This document shows positions 9,355 to 17,857 of a stretch of DNA of 64,000 bases, piece after piece. Under the pieces are notes generated by a model, which did not search any database, had not been told where the DNA came from, and saw only the letters and a program-made list of their open reading frames with translations. The position numbers and the translations under genes are program-made. Position 1 is the first letter of the stretch, and each line of letters opens with the position of its first letter. This DNA is from Lutimaribacter_A marinistellae (GTDB lineage: Bacteria; Pseudomonadota; Alphaproteobacteria; Rhodobacterales; Rhodobacteraceae): NCBI RefSeq assembly GCF_042648365.1, contig NZ_JBHRXI010000010.1:186001-250000 (forward strand), given 5' to 3'.

Positions 9355-9355
<1 letters not shown>
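8651..9355 (+). CDS. scoA: 3-oxoacid CoA-transferase, subunit A
   Basis: This 234-residue alpha subunit belongs to the succinyl-CoA:3-ketoacid (acetoacetate) CoA-transferase family. The enzyme moves CoA between succinyl-CoA and acetoacetate in ketone-body and PHB-derived carbon use. The GGFGLCGIPE glycine-rich segment and the GAGIPGFYTKTGVGT loop are typical of subunit A. The start at 8651 follows GGGGGAG and matches the usual N-terminus (MKKVYA). The stop overlaps the scoB start in TGATG, so the two subunits are translationally coupled. Confidence 0.94.
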
Positions 9356-9981
<626 letters not shown>

Positions 9982-9989
9982 TGCGAACG

Positions 9990-10019
9990 GGGGCCGGCCG
10001 CTTGTGCGCGTCCGGCCCC
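9990..10019. terminator. GC-rich hairpin between convergent scoB and transglycosylase genes
   Basis: GGGGCCGG (9990-9997) and CCGGCCCC (10012-10019) form a perfect 8-bp stem with a 14-base loop. It reaches the stop codon of the convergent transglycosylase gene. It could serve as a two-sided terminator, although no clear T-run follows on either strand. Confidence 0.5.
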
Positions 10020-10864
10020 TAGTTCATCACGTGAAAGACGCACCCATCCGTGATCAGCTCGGGCGGTGTCTTGCACAGGCCGCGCGCCACCCGAAAGGCC
10101 GCAAGCACCTTTGGCACGTAATCGCGGGTTTCCACGAATGGCGGCACCCCGGCGTGTTTGCGCACCGATCCTTCGCCCGCATTGTAGCCGGCCAAAGCCA
10201 GAATCGGGTCATTTCCGAACTCTCCCATCAGCCAGTCCAGGTATTTCACCCCGCCGACGATGTTTTCCTCGGGCGAGAAACTGTCGCTGACGCCGAACCG
10301 TGCGGCAGTATCCGGCATCAGCTGCATAAGCCCCTGCGCCCCTGCCCCGCTTTCCGCATCGACCCGTCCGCCGGATTCCACCGCGATGACGGCAAGGGCC
10401 AGCGCCGGTGAAACACGCGTTCCGATCGTCGCCTTTAGAATCGGAATGCCCTGGCTCCGCGCTATCTCCTGCAACGCCTGAAGACGCGGTGCCGCGACAC
10501 CGCCTGTTTCCACGGCGGCCAAGGCGGTTTCGGCGCGGGCTGGTCCGATGCTCTCGAGACCGGGTGAAACCTTGTCCCAGAACCACGCGTACCGCCCCTT
10601 ACGCGGTGCCTCCGGTCCGGGCTGCGGTTGCGGCACAGGCACCCGCATCGCTACCTCTTGCGGACGGTCCTGCCCGGCATAGGGTTGGGCTGCGTGCTCT
10701 TCTTCACTGATCTGGACGTCGATCCTGGGCCGTTCGCCCGATTTCGGGGCCTGAACGCGCTTGAACTGCGCGTCGCTGGCATGACCGGCTCCGCCCGACA
10801 CCACAGCGCAGAACACAACCCATGCAAGAGAACGGGCCGGACCCGCCGCATGTCTGAAGATCAT
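10019..10864 (-). CDS. Secreted lytic transglycosylase (SLT domain)
   Basis: This 281-residue protein has an N-terminal signal peptide (about 1-28, ending near AGHA), then a low-complexity linker rich in Pro, Gln and Glu. The C-terminal SLT domain (about 140-280) cleaves peptidoglycan glycan strands. The catalytic Glu163 is in AVESGG, followed by GLMQLMPDTA and ALAGYNAGEG, the standard motifs. It acts in the periplasm. Such enzymes often open the wall for trans-envelope machines, and the Tad pilus locus starts 350 bases away, but it is divergent and a link is only suggested. Confidence 0.9.
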   Translation of the reverse strand: MIFRHAAGPARSLAWVVFCAVVSGGAGHASDAQFKRVQAPKSGERPRIDVQISEEEHAAQPYAGQDRPQEVAMRVPVPQPQPGPEAPRKGRYAWFWDKVSPGLESIGPARAETALAAVETGGVAAPRLQALQEIARSQGIPILKATIGTRVSPALALAVIAVESGGRVDAESGAGAQGLMQLMPDTAARFGVSDSFSPEENIVGGVKYLDWLMGEFGNDPILALAGYNAGEGSVRKHAGVPPFVETRDYVPKVLAAFRVARGLCKTPPELITDGCVFHVMN

Positions 10865-11213
10865 TTGCTCGCCTCAAGTCTTTTTCCCAAAGGTGACCAC
10901 AGGGGGCGTTCAAGGCCAGAAAAATCGGGCAGATTTGGGCAGTTTCGCCATATTTGCGGCCTTCCTGCATCGTCTCTCACGTTGGCAAGAAAAAAAATTC
11001 GGATTCTTTTCTATACAAAACAGCCACTTAAGCAAAACCTTCTCGGAAAGTTAAAATCGGGCGACAAAATCCGTGTTTCGGCCCAAATCCTGCCACGCGG
11101 GACCGGCAAACATACAACCATACCACGACGGACACGGACCAAGAGAGAGACACGGTTCGACACGGACGGCGAGGTTGGAACAAACTCAATCGGATCCTTA
11201 GGAGGGACATACA
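10865..11213 (+). promoter_or_regulatory. Long intergenic region and leader upstream of the pilin genes
   Basis: About 350 bases without a gene separate the divergent transglycosylase and first pilin genes. An unusually A+T-rich block at about 10986-11045 contains TATACA (11012-11017), a reasonable -10, but no good -35 at the normal distance. If it is used, the pilin mRNA would have a leader of about 190 nt. The pilin start is preceded by a strong TTAGGAGGG ribosome site (11198-11206). No small ORF with a ribosome site was found. Confidence 0.4.
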
Positions 11214-11402
11214 ATGCTGAAATTCATCAAAAACTTCCGCAAAGACGAAAATGGCGCCGTGACCGTTGACTGGGTCGTTCTGACCGCAGCAGTCGTTGCC
11301 CTGGGCGCAGCTGGCTACAACTCGATCAGCTCCGGTACGTCGGCTCTGTCCGGCACCACGCAGACCTTCATCGAAGGCAAGAACCCGAACGGCGGCACCT
11401 AA
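11214..11402 (+). CDS. Flp-type pilin 1
   Basis: This 62-residue protein is the major-pilin candidate of the Tad system. A short basic N-terminus (13 residues) leads to a prepilin site G14|A15 and a single hydrophobic helix GAVTVDWVVLTAAVVALG. Classic Flp pilins have Glu at +5 and Tyr at +6 of the mature protein. Here they are Asp19 and Trp20, a variant I recall from Rhodobacteraceae Flp pilins. The C-terminal half is Gly/Ser/Thr rich. A very strong ribosome site suggests high expression. Confidence 0.87.
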   Translation: MLKFIKNFRKDENGAVTVDWVVLTAAVVALGAAGYNSISSGTSALSGTTQTFIEGKNPNGGT

Positions 11403-11436
11403 TAGGTTGACCGCGGCTTAGCCGAAACGATTGCGA

Positions 11437-11468
11437 GGGGCCACGTCTTGACTGCAAGGCGTGGCCCC
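11437..11468 (+). other. Strong stem-loop between the two pilin genes
   Basis: GGGGCCACG (11437-11445) pairs with CGTGGCCCC (11460-11468). An inner CTTG/CAAG pair extends the stem, giving about 13 paired positions. It lies 35 bases after pilin 1 and 36 bases before pilin 2 and has no T-run. It probably stabilises or partly terminates the pilin 1 mRNA so that pilin 1 exceeds downstream genes. That role is inference. Confidence 0.6.
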
Positions 11469-11503
11469 AAGTGTCTAGTAACCCTCAATCGAAAGGTGGC
11501 AAC

Positions 11504-11686
11504 ATGAAAGAACGTAGCAAACGGTTCGTTGCCGACGAGGGCGGAGCAGTAACGGTGGACTGGGTGGTTTTGACTGCTGCGGTCGTGGGTTTGGCCGGAA
11601 TCGCATGGGATGCCCTCAGCGGTCCGACCGGCAACGTCGCCAGTGGCGTGTCCAACTACCTGGAAACCAAGGAAGTCACGGACTGA
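11504..11686 (+). CDS. Flp-type pilin 2
   Basis: This 60-residue paralogue of pilin 1 is identical to it across GAVTVDWVVLTAAVV and has the cleavage site again at G14|A15. Its C-terminal half is different and less Gly/Ser rich. A GAAAGGTGG ribosome site precedes 11504, and this start gives the same basic leader length as pilin 1. It may be a minor pilin or an alternative major pilin. It lies 101 bases downstream of pilin 1, beyond the stem-loop. Confidence 0.85.
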   Translation: MKERSKRFVADEGGAVTVDWVVLTAAVVGLAGIAWDALSGPTGNVASGVSNYLETKEVTD

Positions 11687-11807
11687 CCCGCGTCCCGGTG
11701 TTGAACAAGAACCGCCACACGCGGTCACTTCGATTTCCAATCGAGCTGCAACATCAAACCGGCGCGGTCTGTCCCTGATTTGGACACAATAGACAGATAC
11801 CCTGTCT

Positions 11808-11835
11808 GACACGGCCCGAATTGCCGGGCCGTGTC
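11808..11835 (+). terminator. Perfect hairpin upstream of cpaB
   Basis: GACACGGCCCG (11808-11818) and CGGGCCGTGTC (11825-11835) form a perfect 11-bp stem with a 6-base loop, 23 bases before the cpaB start. A smaller inverted repeat, AGACAG/CTGTCT, lies just upstream (11791-11807). No T-run follows, so it could attenuate read-through from the pilin genes or shield an mRNA end. Confidence 0.5.
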
Positions 11836-11858
11836 GAACAGGAAAGAGGGGAAACATC

Positions 11859-12716
11859 ATGCGAGCTGTCTTTGGACTGGTCCTGATTGTTGGGATCGCC
11901 CTGGCGGGCGGTGCCGTCATGATGGCCCGCAATTACATCGAGGCCTACCAGGCCGAACTCGCGCGTGAACGCAGCGCGCGGGCCCAGATCGTACCAACGG
12001 TCGAAGTATTCGTCGCCACGCGCCCCTTGCGCTATGGCGAGCGCCTCACGGCAGAGGATGTTCGCGCTGTCCGCTGGCCCGAAGAAGCCGTGCCCGAAGG
12101 CGCCTTTACCGACGCCTCGACGCTCTTCTCCGATGATCCCGAGGACAGCCGATTCATCCTTCGTGCAATGGAAACGGACGAAGCCATCATGGCGATGAAA
12201 GTGACCAAACCGGGCGAAGATGCCGGCCTGACCTCGCAGCTCGATCGTGGCATGCGCGCCTTCGCGATCCGGGTCGACGTGGCATCGGGCGTGTCCGGCT
12301 TCCTGCGACCGGGCGACCGCGTAGATGTCTACTGGACGGGCAGCATGGGCGCAGCAGTAGAAGGCGCGCGCGGCGAGGTGACCCGCCTGATCGAAACCAG
12401 CATCCAGCTTGTCGCGGTCGACCAGATCGCCGGCGGAGACGTGACCGGGGCCACCATCGCGCGTACCGTCACCGTCGCGGCGCGCCCCGAACAGGTGGCG
12501 GCCCTCGCCCAGGCGCAGAACACCGGTCGCCTGTCGCTGGCCCTGGTCGGCGCCGAGGATGACACGATCGCTGCGGCGGTAGAGGTAGATCAGCGGAAAT
12601 TGCTGGGACTGGGAGAGATCCAGATCGCCCCACAGGAAATCGAGGAAAAGGTCTGCACGATCCGCACCCGGCGCGGTGCCGAGGTGGTCGACATTCCGAT
12701 CCCCTGCACGAATTGA
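11859..12716 (+). CDS. cpaB: Tad pilus assembly protein CpaB/RcpC
   Basis: This 285-residue periplasmic protein has an N-terminal membrane anchor (about 1-24), then a SAF-like domain (about 45-110, VEVFVATRPLRYGERL) and the RcpC/CpaB domain. CpaB proteins are thought to modulate the outer-membrane secretin CpaC, possibly through contact with peptidoglycan. A ribosome site GAAAGAGGGG precedes the ATG. A rho-independent terminator follows, which separates it from cpaC. Confidence 0.93.
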   Translation: MRAVFGLVLIVGIALAGGAVMMARNYIEAYQAELARERSARAQIVPTVEVFVATRPLRYGERLTAEDVRAVRWPEEAVPEGAFTDASTLFSDDPEDSRFILRAMETDEAIMAMKVTKPGEDAGLTSQLDRGMRAFAIRVDVASGVSGFLRPGDRVDVYWTGSMGAAVEGARGEVTRLIETSIQLVAVDQIAGGDVTGATIARTVTVAARPEQVAALAQAQNTGRLSLALVGAEDDTIAAAVEVDQRKLLGLGEIQIAPQEIEEKVCTIRTRRGAEVVDIPIPCTN

Positions 12717-12737
12717 CCGGCGCAAAGGTCAAGAGAG

Positions 12738-12765
12738 AAAAGGACCGCAACCCCGCGGTCCTTTT
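12738..12765 (+). terminator. Rho-independent terminator after cpaB
   Basis: AAAAGGACCGC (12738-12748) and GCGGTCCTTTT (12755-12765) form an 11-bp stem with a 6-base loop and a run of four T. It begins 22 bases after the cpaB stop. This is the best intrinsic terminator in the window. It implies that cpaC and the genes after it have their own promoter. Confidence 0.8.
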
Positions 12766-12798
12766 CGCGTTGTTGCCGATTGTCCACATCAAAAATGA

Positions 12799-12820
12799 TC
12801 AAGAAACCATTGATTCTTGA
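12799..12820. promoter_or_regulatory. Palindrome in the cpaC promoter region
   Basis: TCAAGAA (12799-12805) and TTCTTGA (12814-12820) form a 7-bp inverted repeat with an 8-base spacer in an A+T-rich stretch about 85-105 bases upstream of cpaC. It lies between the cpaB terminator and cpaC, where a promoter is expected, so it is a candidate operator. No known regulator was matched. Confidence 0.4.
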
Positions 12821-12904
12821 ATTGAATTGGGAACTCGCGCACAGTGATCCAAATATCGGGCAAAAAGACCCGGCACAGAGGCGTGATCGGAGAAGGCAGG
12901 TCAC

Positions 12905-14314
12905 ATGAAAATTCGCAGTGGCATCAGGCTCGCCCTTCTCGGGCTTGCTCTCGCATGGACGCCGGTCGGTGACATCACCCTCCGCGCCGAAGTGCTGCGC
13001 GTGGTCAAGAAGGGCACCGCCGAAACGCTCGACGTTCCCATGAACCGTGCCGTCGTGGTCGAAAGCGACGTTCCCTTCGCCGAACTCAGCATCGCGAATG
13101 CCGGGATCGCCGACATCTCTTCGTTGTCTGACCGCACGATATACGTGCTCGGCAAATCGCCGGGCCTCACCACCCTGACATTGCTGGATGCGACAGGACG
13201 CTTGATTACCAATGTCAACGTCCGCGTTACCGCCGATGTGACCGAGTTCAAGGAGCGCCTGCGCCAGATCCTGCCGGGCGAGCGGATCGAGGTGCGCACC
13301 GCGAATGACGGCATTGTTCTGTCGGGCACGGTTTCGAGCTCGCAAAAACTGCAACGCGCGCTCGACCTGGCAGAGAGATACGCACCCGAGCGCGTTTCCA
13401 ACCTGATGAGTGTCGGCGGTGTGCAGCAAGTCATGCTCAAGGTCCGCTTTGCAGAGATGCAGCGCTCGGTATCGAAATCCCTGAGCGCCTCGCTTGGCGT
13501 CAGCGGCGGCAATGTCGTCGGCGGCCTCAACACGCTCAACAACAACCCGAACCTGACCGGCGCGATCAATGGCAACATTCCGGTGGCCAACGAGAACGCA
13601 GGCGCCCTTCTCTTCGGCTTCAGCGCCGGCTCGACACAGGTGCGCCTGCTGCTCGAAGCCCTGGAGCGCAAGGGGGTCGTACGCACCCTGGCAGAGCCGA
13701 ACCTGTCGGCCCTGTCCGGGCAGGAGGCAAGCTTCCTTGCCGGTGGCGAATACCCGATCCCCGTGGCCCAGCAGGACGGCATTTTCTCGGTCGAGTACAA
13801 ACCCTTCGGCGTGGAAATGAAGTTCGTTCCACGCGTGGTGGACGAGGACCTGATCAACCTCGAAATGGTCGCCGCGGTGTCCGCCCTCGACGCAAACAAC
13901 AGCGTTGTCATCAATGGTTTCGAGATCAGCGCCTTCCAGCGCCGCGAGACTTCGACCACGATCGAACTTCGCGACGGCGAAAGCTTTGCCATCGCGGGCC
14001 TGATCGAGGACGAGTTCCTCGACAACAACCAACAGCTTCCTTGGCTGGGCGATGTGCCCGTTCTGGGCGCGCTCTTCCGCAGCGCCAACTTCCAGCGCAG
14101 CCAGACCGAACTTGTGATCATCGTGACGGCGCACCTGGTAACCCCGACACGGGGCGAGGCGCTGGCCCTGCCCACCGATCGGGTGACACCGCCCAGTGAA
14201 AAGGACCTGTTTCTCTTCGGCAAGGTTGCCCAGACCCAACGTCAGGGTGCCGGCGCGGCCTCCGAAGTCGCCCGACAGGACTTCAGCGGCTCTTACGGCT
14301 ATGTGATGGAATGA
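12905..14314 (+). CDS. cpaC: Tad pilus secretin CpaC/RcpA
   Basis: This 469-residue protein forms the outer-membrane ring through which the Flp pilus passes. It has a signal peptide (about 1-28), then an N-terminal domain with VPMNRAVVVESDVPFAEL, a BON-like segment, and a C-terminal secretin domain (about 250-420). The secretin domain contains VRLLLEALERKGVVRTLAEP and the TELVIIVTAHLV end strand. Length is normal for CpaC. The stop overlaps the next frame by 4 bases (ATGA). Confidence 0.95.
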   Translation: MKIRSGIRLALLGLALAWTPVGDITLRAEVLRVVKKGTAETLDVPMNRAVVVESDVPFAELSIANAGIADISSLSDRTIYVLGKSPGLTTLTLLDATGRLITNVNVRVTADVTEFKERLRQILPGERIEVRTANDGIVLSGTVSSSQKLQRALDLAERYAPERVSNLMSVGGVQQVMLKVRFAEMQRSVSKSLSASLGVSGGNVVGGLNTLNNNPNLTGAINGNIPVANENAGALLFGFSAGSTQVRLLLEALERKGVVRTLAEPNLSALSGQEASFLAGGEYPIPVAQQDGIFSVEYKPFGVEMKFVPRVVDEDLINLEMVAAVSALDANNSVVINGFEISAFQRRETSTTIELRDGESFAIAGLIEDEFLDNNQQLPWLGDVPVLGALFRSANFQRSQTELVIIVTAHLVTPTRGEALALPTDRVTPPSEKDLFLFGKVAQTQRQGAGAASEVARQDFSGSYGYVME

Positions 14315-14331
14315 GCGAAGGGATGCGCCCC

Positions 14332-14958
14332 ATGCGGAACTGGATCATCATGGCATGCGCCGGGCTCGTCCTGAGCGGCTGCAACCGCCCCGCCGGGTTC
14401 GAGGTCGACAACGGCACATTCGGCAACGCCACGCTCAACAACGTGCAGATGATGAACGGCGAGCGCGGCTATGCCGAGATCCTCGGCGAGCGTTTCGCCC
14501 GCGAGGTGCCCAGCCAGGTCAATTTCGCCTTCAACAGCGCCCAGATCGACGCGACAGCGCAGCAGATCCTGACGCAGCAGGCAAACTGGATTCGGCAATT
14601 CCCCGAGGTACGGTTCCGCGTGTACGGACATACCGATCTCGTCGGTTCGCCGGCCTACAACAAGTCCCTCGGCAAGCGCCGGGCGCAGGCCGTCGTTAAC
14701 TTTTTCGCCGCGCGCGGTATCGATCGGTCACGGCTCGAAGCGCTGGTCTCCTTTGGCGAAACGCAACCTCTGATCCAGACCTCGGATCGGGAACGCCGTA
14801 ACCGCCGGACCGTTACTGAAGTATCTGGTTTTTCTGACAAATATCGCTCCACCCTCGACGGAAAATACGCCCAGGTGATCTATCGCGAATATGTCGAAAG
14901 CGCCGTTCCCCCCAGCGCCCTTTCGCTCGAAAGCACCTTGGGCGGCTCCGAACAATAA
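14332..14958 (+). CDS. OmpA-family lipoprotein at the CpaD position
   Basis: This 208-residue protein begins with a clear lipoprotein signal (MRNWIIMACAGLVLSGC, lipobox LSGC). Its OmpA/MotB-like domain (about 60-150) contains the peptidoglycan-binding pattern around VYGHTDLVGS and NKSLGKRRAQAV. The start at 14332 was chosen because GAAGGG lies 9 bases upstream and the signal begins there. ATGs at 14311 (overlapping the cpaC stop) and 14323 are alternatives. It sits where cpaD, the usual Tad lipoprotein, is found, so it may anchor the secretin to the wall. That role is inference. Confidence 0.88.
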   Translation: MRNWIIMACAGLVLSGCNRPAGFEVDNGTFGNATLNNVQMMNGERGYAEILGERFAREVPSQVNFAFNSAQIDATAQQILTQQANWIRQFPEVRFRVYGHTDLVGSPAYNKSLGKRRAQAVVNFFAARGIDRSRLEALVSFGETQPLIQTSDRERRNRRTVTEVSGFSDKYRSTLDGKYAQVIYREYVESAVPPSALSLESTLGGSEQ

Positions 14959-15146
14959 GCTTTAAGCGACGGCATCGTCGCCTGTTTCCCTACAATTGGT
15001 TCTTTTCGGCCCAAATGTCGCCCAACTTGATCGCGACATTGGCTTCGATAGGTGACGTGCGGCCATGAAACAGGGCCGCGACCTGGCGGAGACAGGCCGA
15101 GATCGAAAGCTCGCTGCCATCCCGCCCTGCAACGAGGATGAAGGCA

Positions 15147-16382
15147 ATGAGCAGCACGATGCCACAACCTGACGCAGCCCCGATCCTGGCCTGCACGGTC
15201 AGCAGGGATGTCCAGAATTTCGATCTGCTGATCGAAGACATGGAAACCGCGATGGGCGAAGCCTGGGGCGATCTCGGTTTTGCCGAGGCGTTGGCCTTTT
15301 TCGGACAGCCCGAGGCGGAGACCCTGGAATTCATCGCCTTGGCGCTTGATGGCGATGACGAGGACAACCTCGTCCTGATGGGCGAGATCATCACCCAGGC
15401 CAAGAGCCGCGGCATCAAGGTGATCCTGATCGCCGAGGATGTGACGCCCGCGTCGCTCCACCAGTTGCTGCGCAAGGGCGCGGATGAATTCGTCCCCTAC
15501 CCCTTGCCCGAAGGCGAACTGAACGAAGCCATCGAACGGCTTCAGGAACCCGAGGCACCGCCCCACGCCAACGCGCACCAGACCGCGCAGCTGAATGCCG
15601 GCAGCGCCCGCGAAGGCGCCCTGATCGTCGTGCATGGCCTTGCCGGCGGCACCGGCTCGACCACGATGGCGGTGAACCTCGCTTGGGAACTCGCGGTCTT
15701 GCAGGGCGACGCGCCCAGTGTCTGCGTTCTCGATCTCGACCTGCAATACGGATCGGTGTCGACCTATCTCGACCTGCCGCGCCGCGAAGCGGTGTTCGAG
15801 ATGCTTTCGGAAACCGAATCGATGGACGAAGAGGTCTTTGGACAAGCCCTTCTGAACTTCGAGGACAAGCTGCAGGTTCTGACCGCGCCCGCCGACATGA
15901 TCCCGCTCGACATGATCACGCCCGAGGACATCACGCGCGTGATCGAGATGGCCCGCGCGCATTTCGACTATGTCATCGTCGACATGCCCAAGACGCTCGT
16001 CCAGTGGTCCGAGACGGTGCTGAACGCGGCGCATGTCTATTTTGCCATGATCGAACTCGACATGCGCTCGGCCCAGAATGCGCTGCGGATGAAGCGCGCG
16101 CTTCAATCCGAGGATCTTCCTTTCAACAAGCTGCGGTTCGCCCTGAACCGCGCCCCGAAATTCACCGACCTGTCAGGCAAGAGCCGCGTCAAGCGGATGG
16201 GCGAATCCCTCGGGATTTCCATCGACCTGCAACTGCCCGATGGCGGCAAGCACGTCACGCAAGGTGCCGATCACGGCCTGCCGTTGGCCTCTTCGGCCCC
16301 CAAGAACCCGCTGCGCCGCGAAATCGCTAAGCTTGCCGTTTCGCTGCACGAACTTGGTCGCAACGACGCCGAAGCGGCATGA
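15147..16382 (+). CDS. cpaE: Tad localisation ATPase CpaE/TadZ
   Basis: This 411-residue cytoplasmic protein has an N-terminal receiver-like domain (about 10-140) and a C-terminal MinD/ParA-like domain. TadZ proteins place the pilus machine, often at a pole. The P-loop is degenerate (GLAGGTGSTTMAVNLA, near residue 165-180). It lacks the usual signature Lys of the KGGxGKT form and has Ser where the Walker Lys should be. The MinD-type motifs CVLDLDLQYG and YVIVDMPK are kept. The start at 15147 is preceded by GAGGATGAAGG; an ATG at 15138 is too close to the ribosome site. Confidence 0.9.
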   Translation: MSSTMPQPDAAPILACTVSRDVQNFDLLIEDMETAMGEAWGDLGFAEALAFFGQPEAETLEFIALALDGDDEDNLVLMGEIITQAKSRGIKVILIAEDVTPASLHQLLRKGADEFVPYPLPEGELNEAIERLQEPEAPPHANAHQTAQLNAGSAREGALIVVHGLAGGTGSTTMAVNLAWELAVLQGDAPSVCVLDLDLQYGSVSTYLDLPRREAVFEMLSETESMDEEVFGQALLNFEDKLQVLTAPADMIPLDMITPEDITRVIEMARAHFDYVIVDMPKTLVQWSETVLNAAHVYFAMIELDMRSAQNALRMKRALQSEDLPFNKLRFALNRAPKFTDLSGKSRVKRMGESLGISIDLQLPDGGKHVTQGADHGLPLASSAPKNPLRREIAKLAVSLHELGRNDAEAA

Positions 16383-16405
16383 ACCTGGCAGTGAGGGGTT
16401 AGAAC

Positions 16406-17845
16406 GTGTTCTCGAGATACAAGAAACAGGGCAAGGCCGAACCGGTCCAACCCACGAAATCCGAAGCGGCTCCGGCCGCGGGCGCCGCCCCCATTGCCGC
16501 AAAACCCGCGGTGATCCGCAAGCCCAGCCCCAAACGCGCCGCCGAGGCCGCGCCGATGGACCGCGACCGCAAGCGCAAGGAACGGCTTGGCGAGATCAAG
16601 ATCGAGCTGCACCGCGAACTTCTCGACAACCTCAACCTCGCCGCCCTGGAACATGCCGAGGAAAAGGAGTTGCGCGCCGAGATCAGCGCCATCGCCAGCG
16701 AGATCCTCGAACAGAAAAGCATCGTTCTCAACCGCGAGGATCGCAGCCAGCTCAACACCGAGCTTTATGACGAGGTGACCGGCCTCGGCCCACTCGAGCC
16801 GCTGCTCAAGGACGACACGGTCAGCGACATCCTGATCAACGGACCTCAGCAGATCTTCGTTGAACGCGGCGGCAAGCTCACCCTGACCGACATCACCTTC
16901 AAGGATGAGCGCCACCTGCTGCGCATCATCGACAAGATCGTCAGCGCCGTCGGTCGCCGCGTCGACGAATCGAACCCCTATGTCGACGCGCGCCTCGCGG
17001 ATGGCTCGCGCTTCAACGCGATGGTTCCGCCCATCGCGGTCGATGGCAGCCTCGTTTCGATCCGGAAGTTCAAAAAGGACAAGCTGGGCATCGACGACCT
17101 GGTGCAATTCGGCGCCTTCACCGAAGAGATGGCTGCCTATCTGCAGGCTGCCGTGGCGACGCGTCTGAACGTGATCGTGTCCGGCGGTACCGGCTCGGGC
17201 AAGACCACCACGCTCAACGCTCTGTCGAGCTTCATCGACAACTCCGAACGGATCCTCACCATCGAGGACACCGCCGAACTCCAGCTGCAACAGACCCATG
17301 TGGGCCGGATGGAAAGCCGCCCGCCCAACGTCGAGGGCAAGGGCGAGGTGTCCCCCCGCGACTGTCTGAAAAACGCCCTCCGGATGCGCCCGGACCGCAT
17401 CATCGTGGGCGAGACGCGCGGCGAGGAAGTCATCGACATGCTCCAGGCCATGAACACCGGCCATGACGGCTCGATGACCACGATCCACGCCAACTCGGCC
17501 CGTGACGGGGTTTCGCGACTTGAAAACATGATCGCCATGGCCGGGATCGAAATGCCGATCAAGGCCGTCCGCTCGCAGATCTCGTCGGCGGTGAACCTCA
17601 TCGTGCAGGCCAGCCGCCTTCAGGACGGGTCGCGCCGCATGACCTCGATCACCGAGATCACAGGGATGGAAGGCGACGTCATCTCGATGCAGGAAATCTT
17701 CCGCTACCAGCGCGTTGGCCTGACACCCGACAACAAGATCATCGGGCATTTCACCGCGACCGGCGTGCGCAGCCACTATTCGGAACGCTTCCGGATGTGG
17801 GGCTACGACCTGCCGGCCTCGATCTACGAACCGACCAGGATGTAA
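16406..17845 (+). CDS. cpaF: Tad pilus secretion ATPase CpaF/TadA
   Basis: This 479-residue hexameric motor ATPase powers Flp pilus extrusion. It has a variable charged N-terminus (about 1-80), then a type II/IV secretion ATPase domain with Walker A GGTGSGKTT (about 259-267), the Asp box TIEDTAELQL, Walker B-like IIVGETRGEE and the His box GHDGSMTTIHANS. It follows cpaE after 23 bases and precedes tadB by 12 bases. All catalytic motifs are intact. Confidence 0.97.
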   Translation: MFSRYKKQGKAEPVQPTKSEAAPAAGAAPIAAKPAVIRKPSPKRAAEAAPMDRDRKRKERLGEIKIELHRELLDNLNLAALEHAEEKELRAEISAIASEILEQKSIVLNREDRSQLNTELYDEVTGLGPLEPLLKDDTVSDILINGPQQIFVERGGKLTLTDITFKDERHLLRIIDKIVSAVGRRVDESNPYVDARLADGSRFNAMVPPIAVDGSLVSIRKFKKDKLGIDDLVQFGAFTEEMAAYLQAAVATRLNVIVSGGTGSGKTTTLNALSSFIDNSERILTIEDTAELQLQQTHVGRMESRPPNVEGKGEVSPRDCLKNALRMRPDRIIVGETRGEEVIDMLQAMNTGHDGSMTTIHANSARDGVSRLENMIAMAGIEMPIKAVRSQISSAVNLIVQASRLQDGSRRMTSITEITGMEGDVISMQEIFRYQRVGLTPDNKIIGHFTATGVRSHYSERFRMWGYDLPASIYEPTRM

Positions 17846-17857
17846 GGAGGGCCGATC

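Noticed and set aside
14959..15146. Searched for a tRNA or small RNA between the OmpA lipoprotein and cpaE genes
   Set aside because: No cloverleaf or terminator-like structure could be formed by eye.
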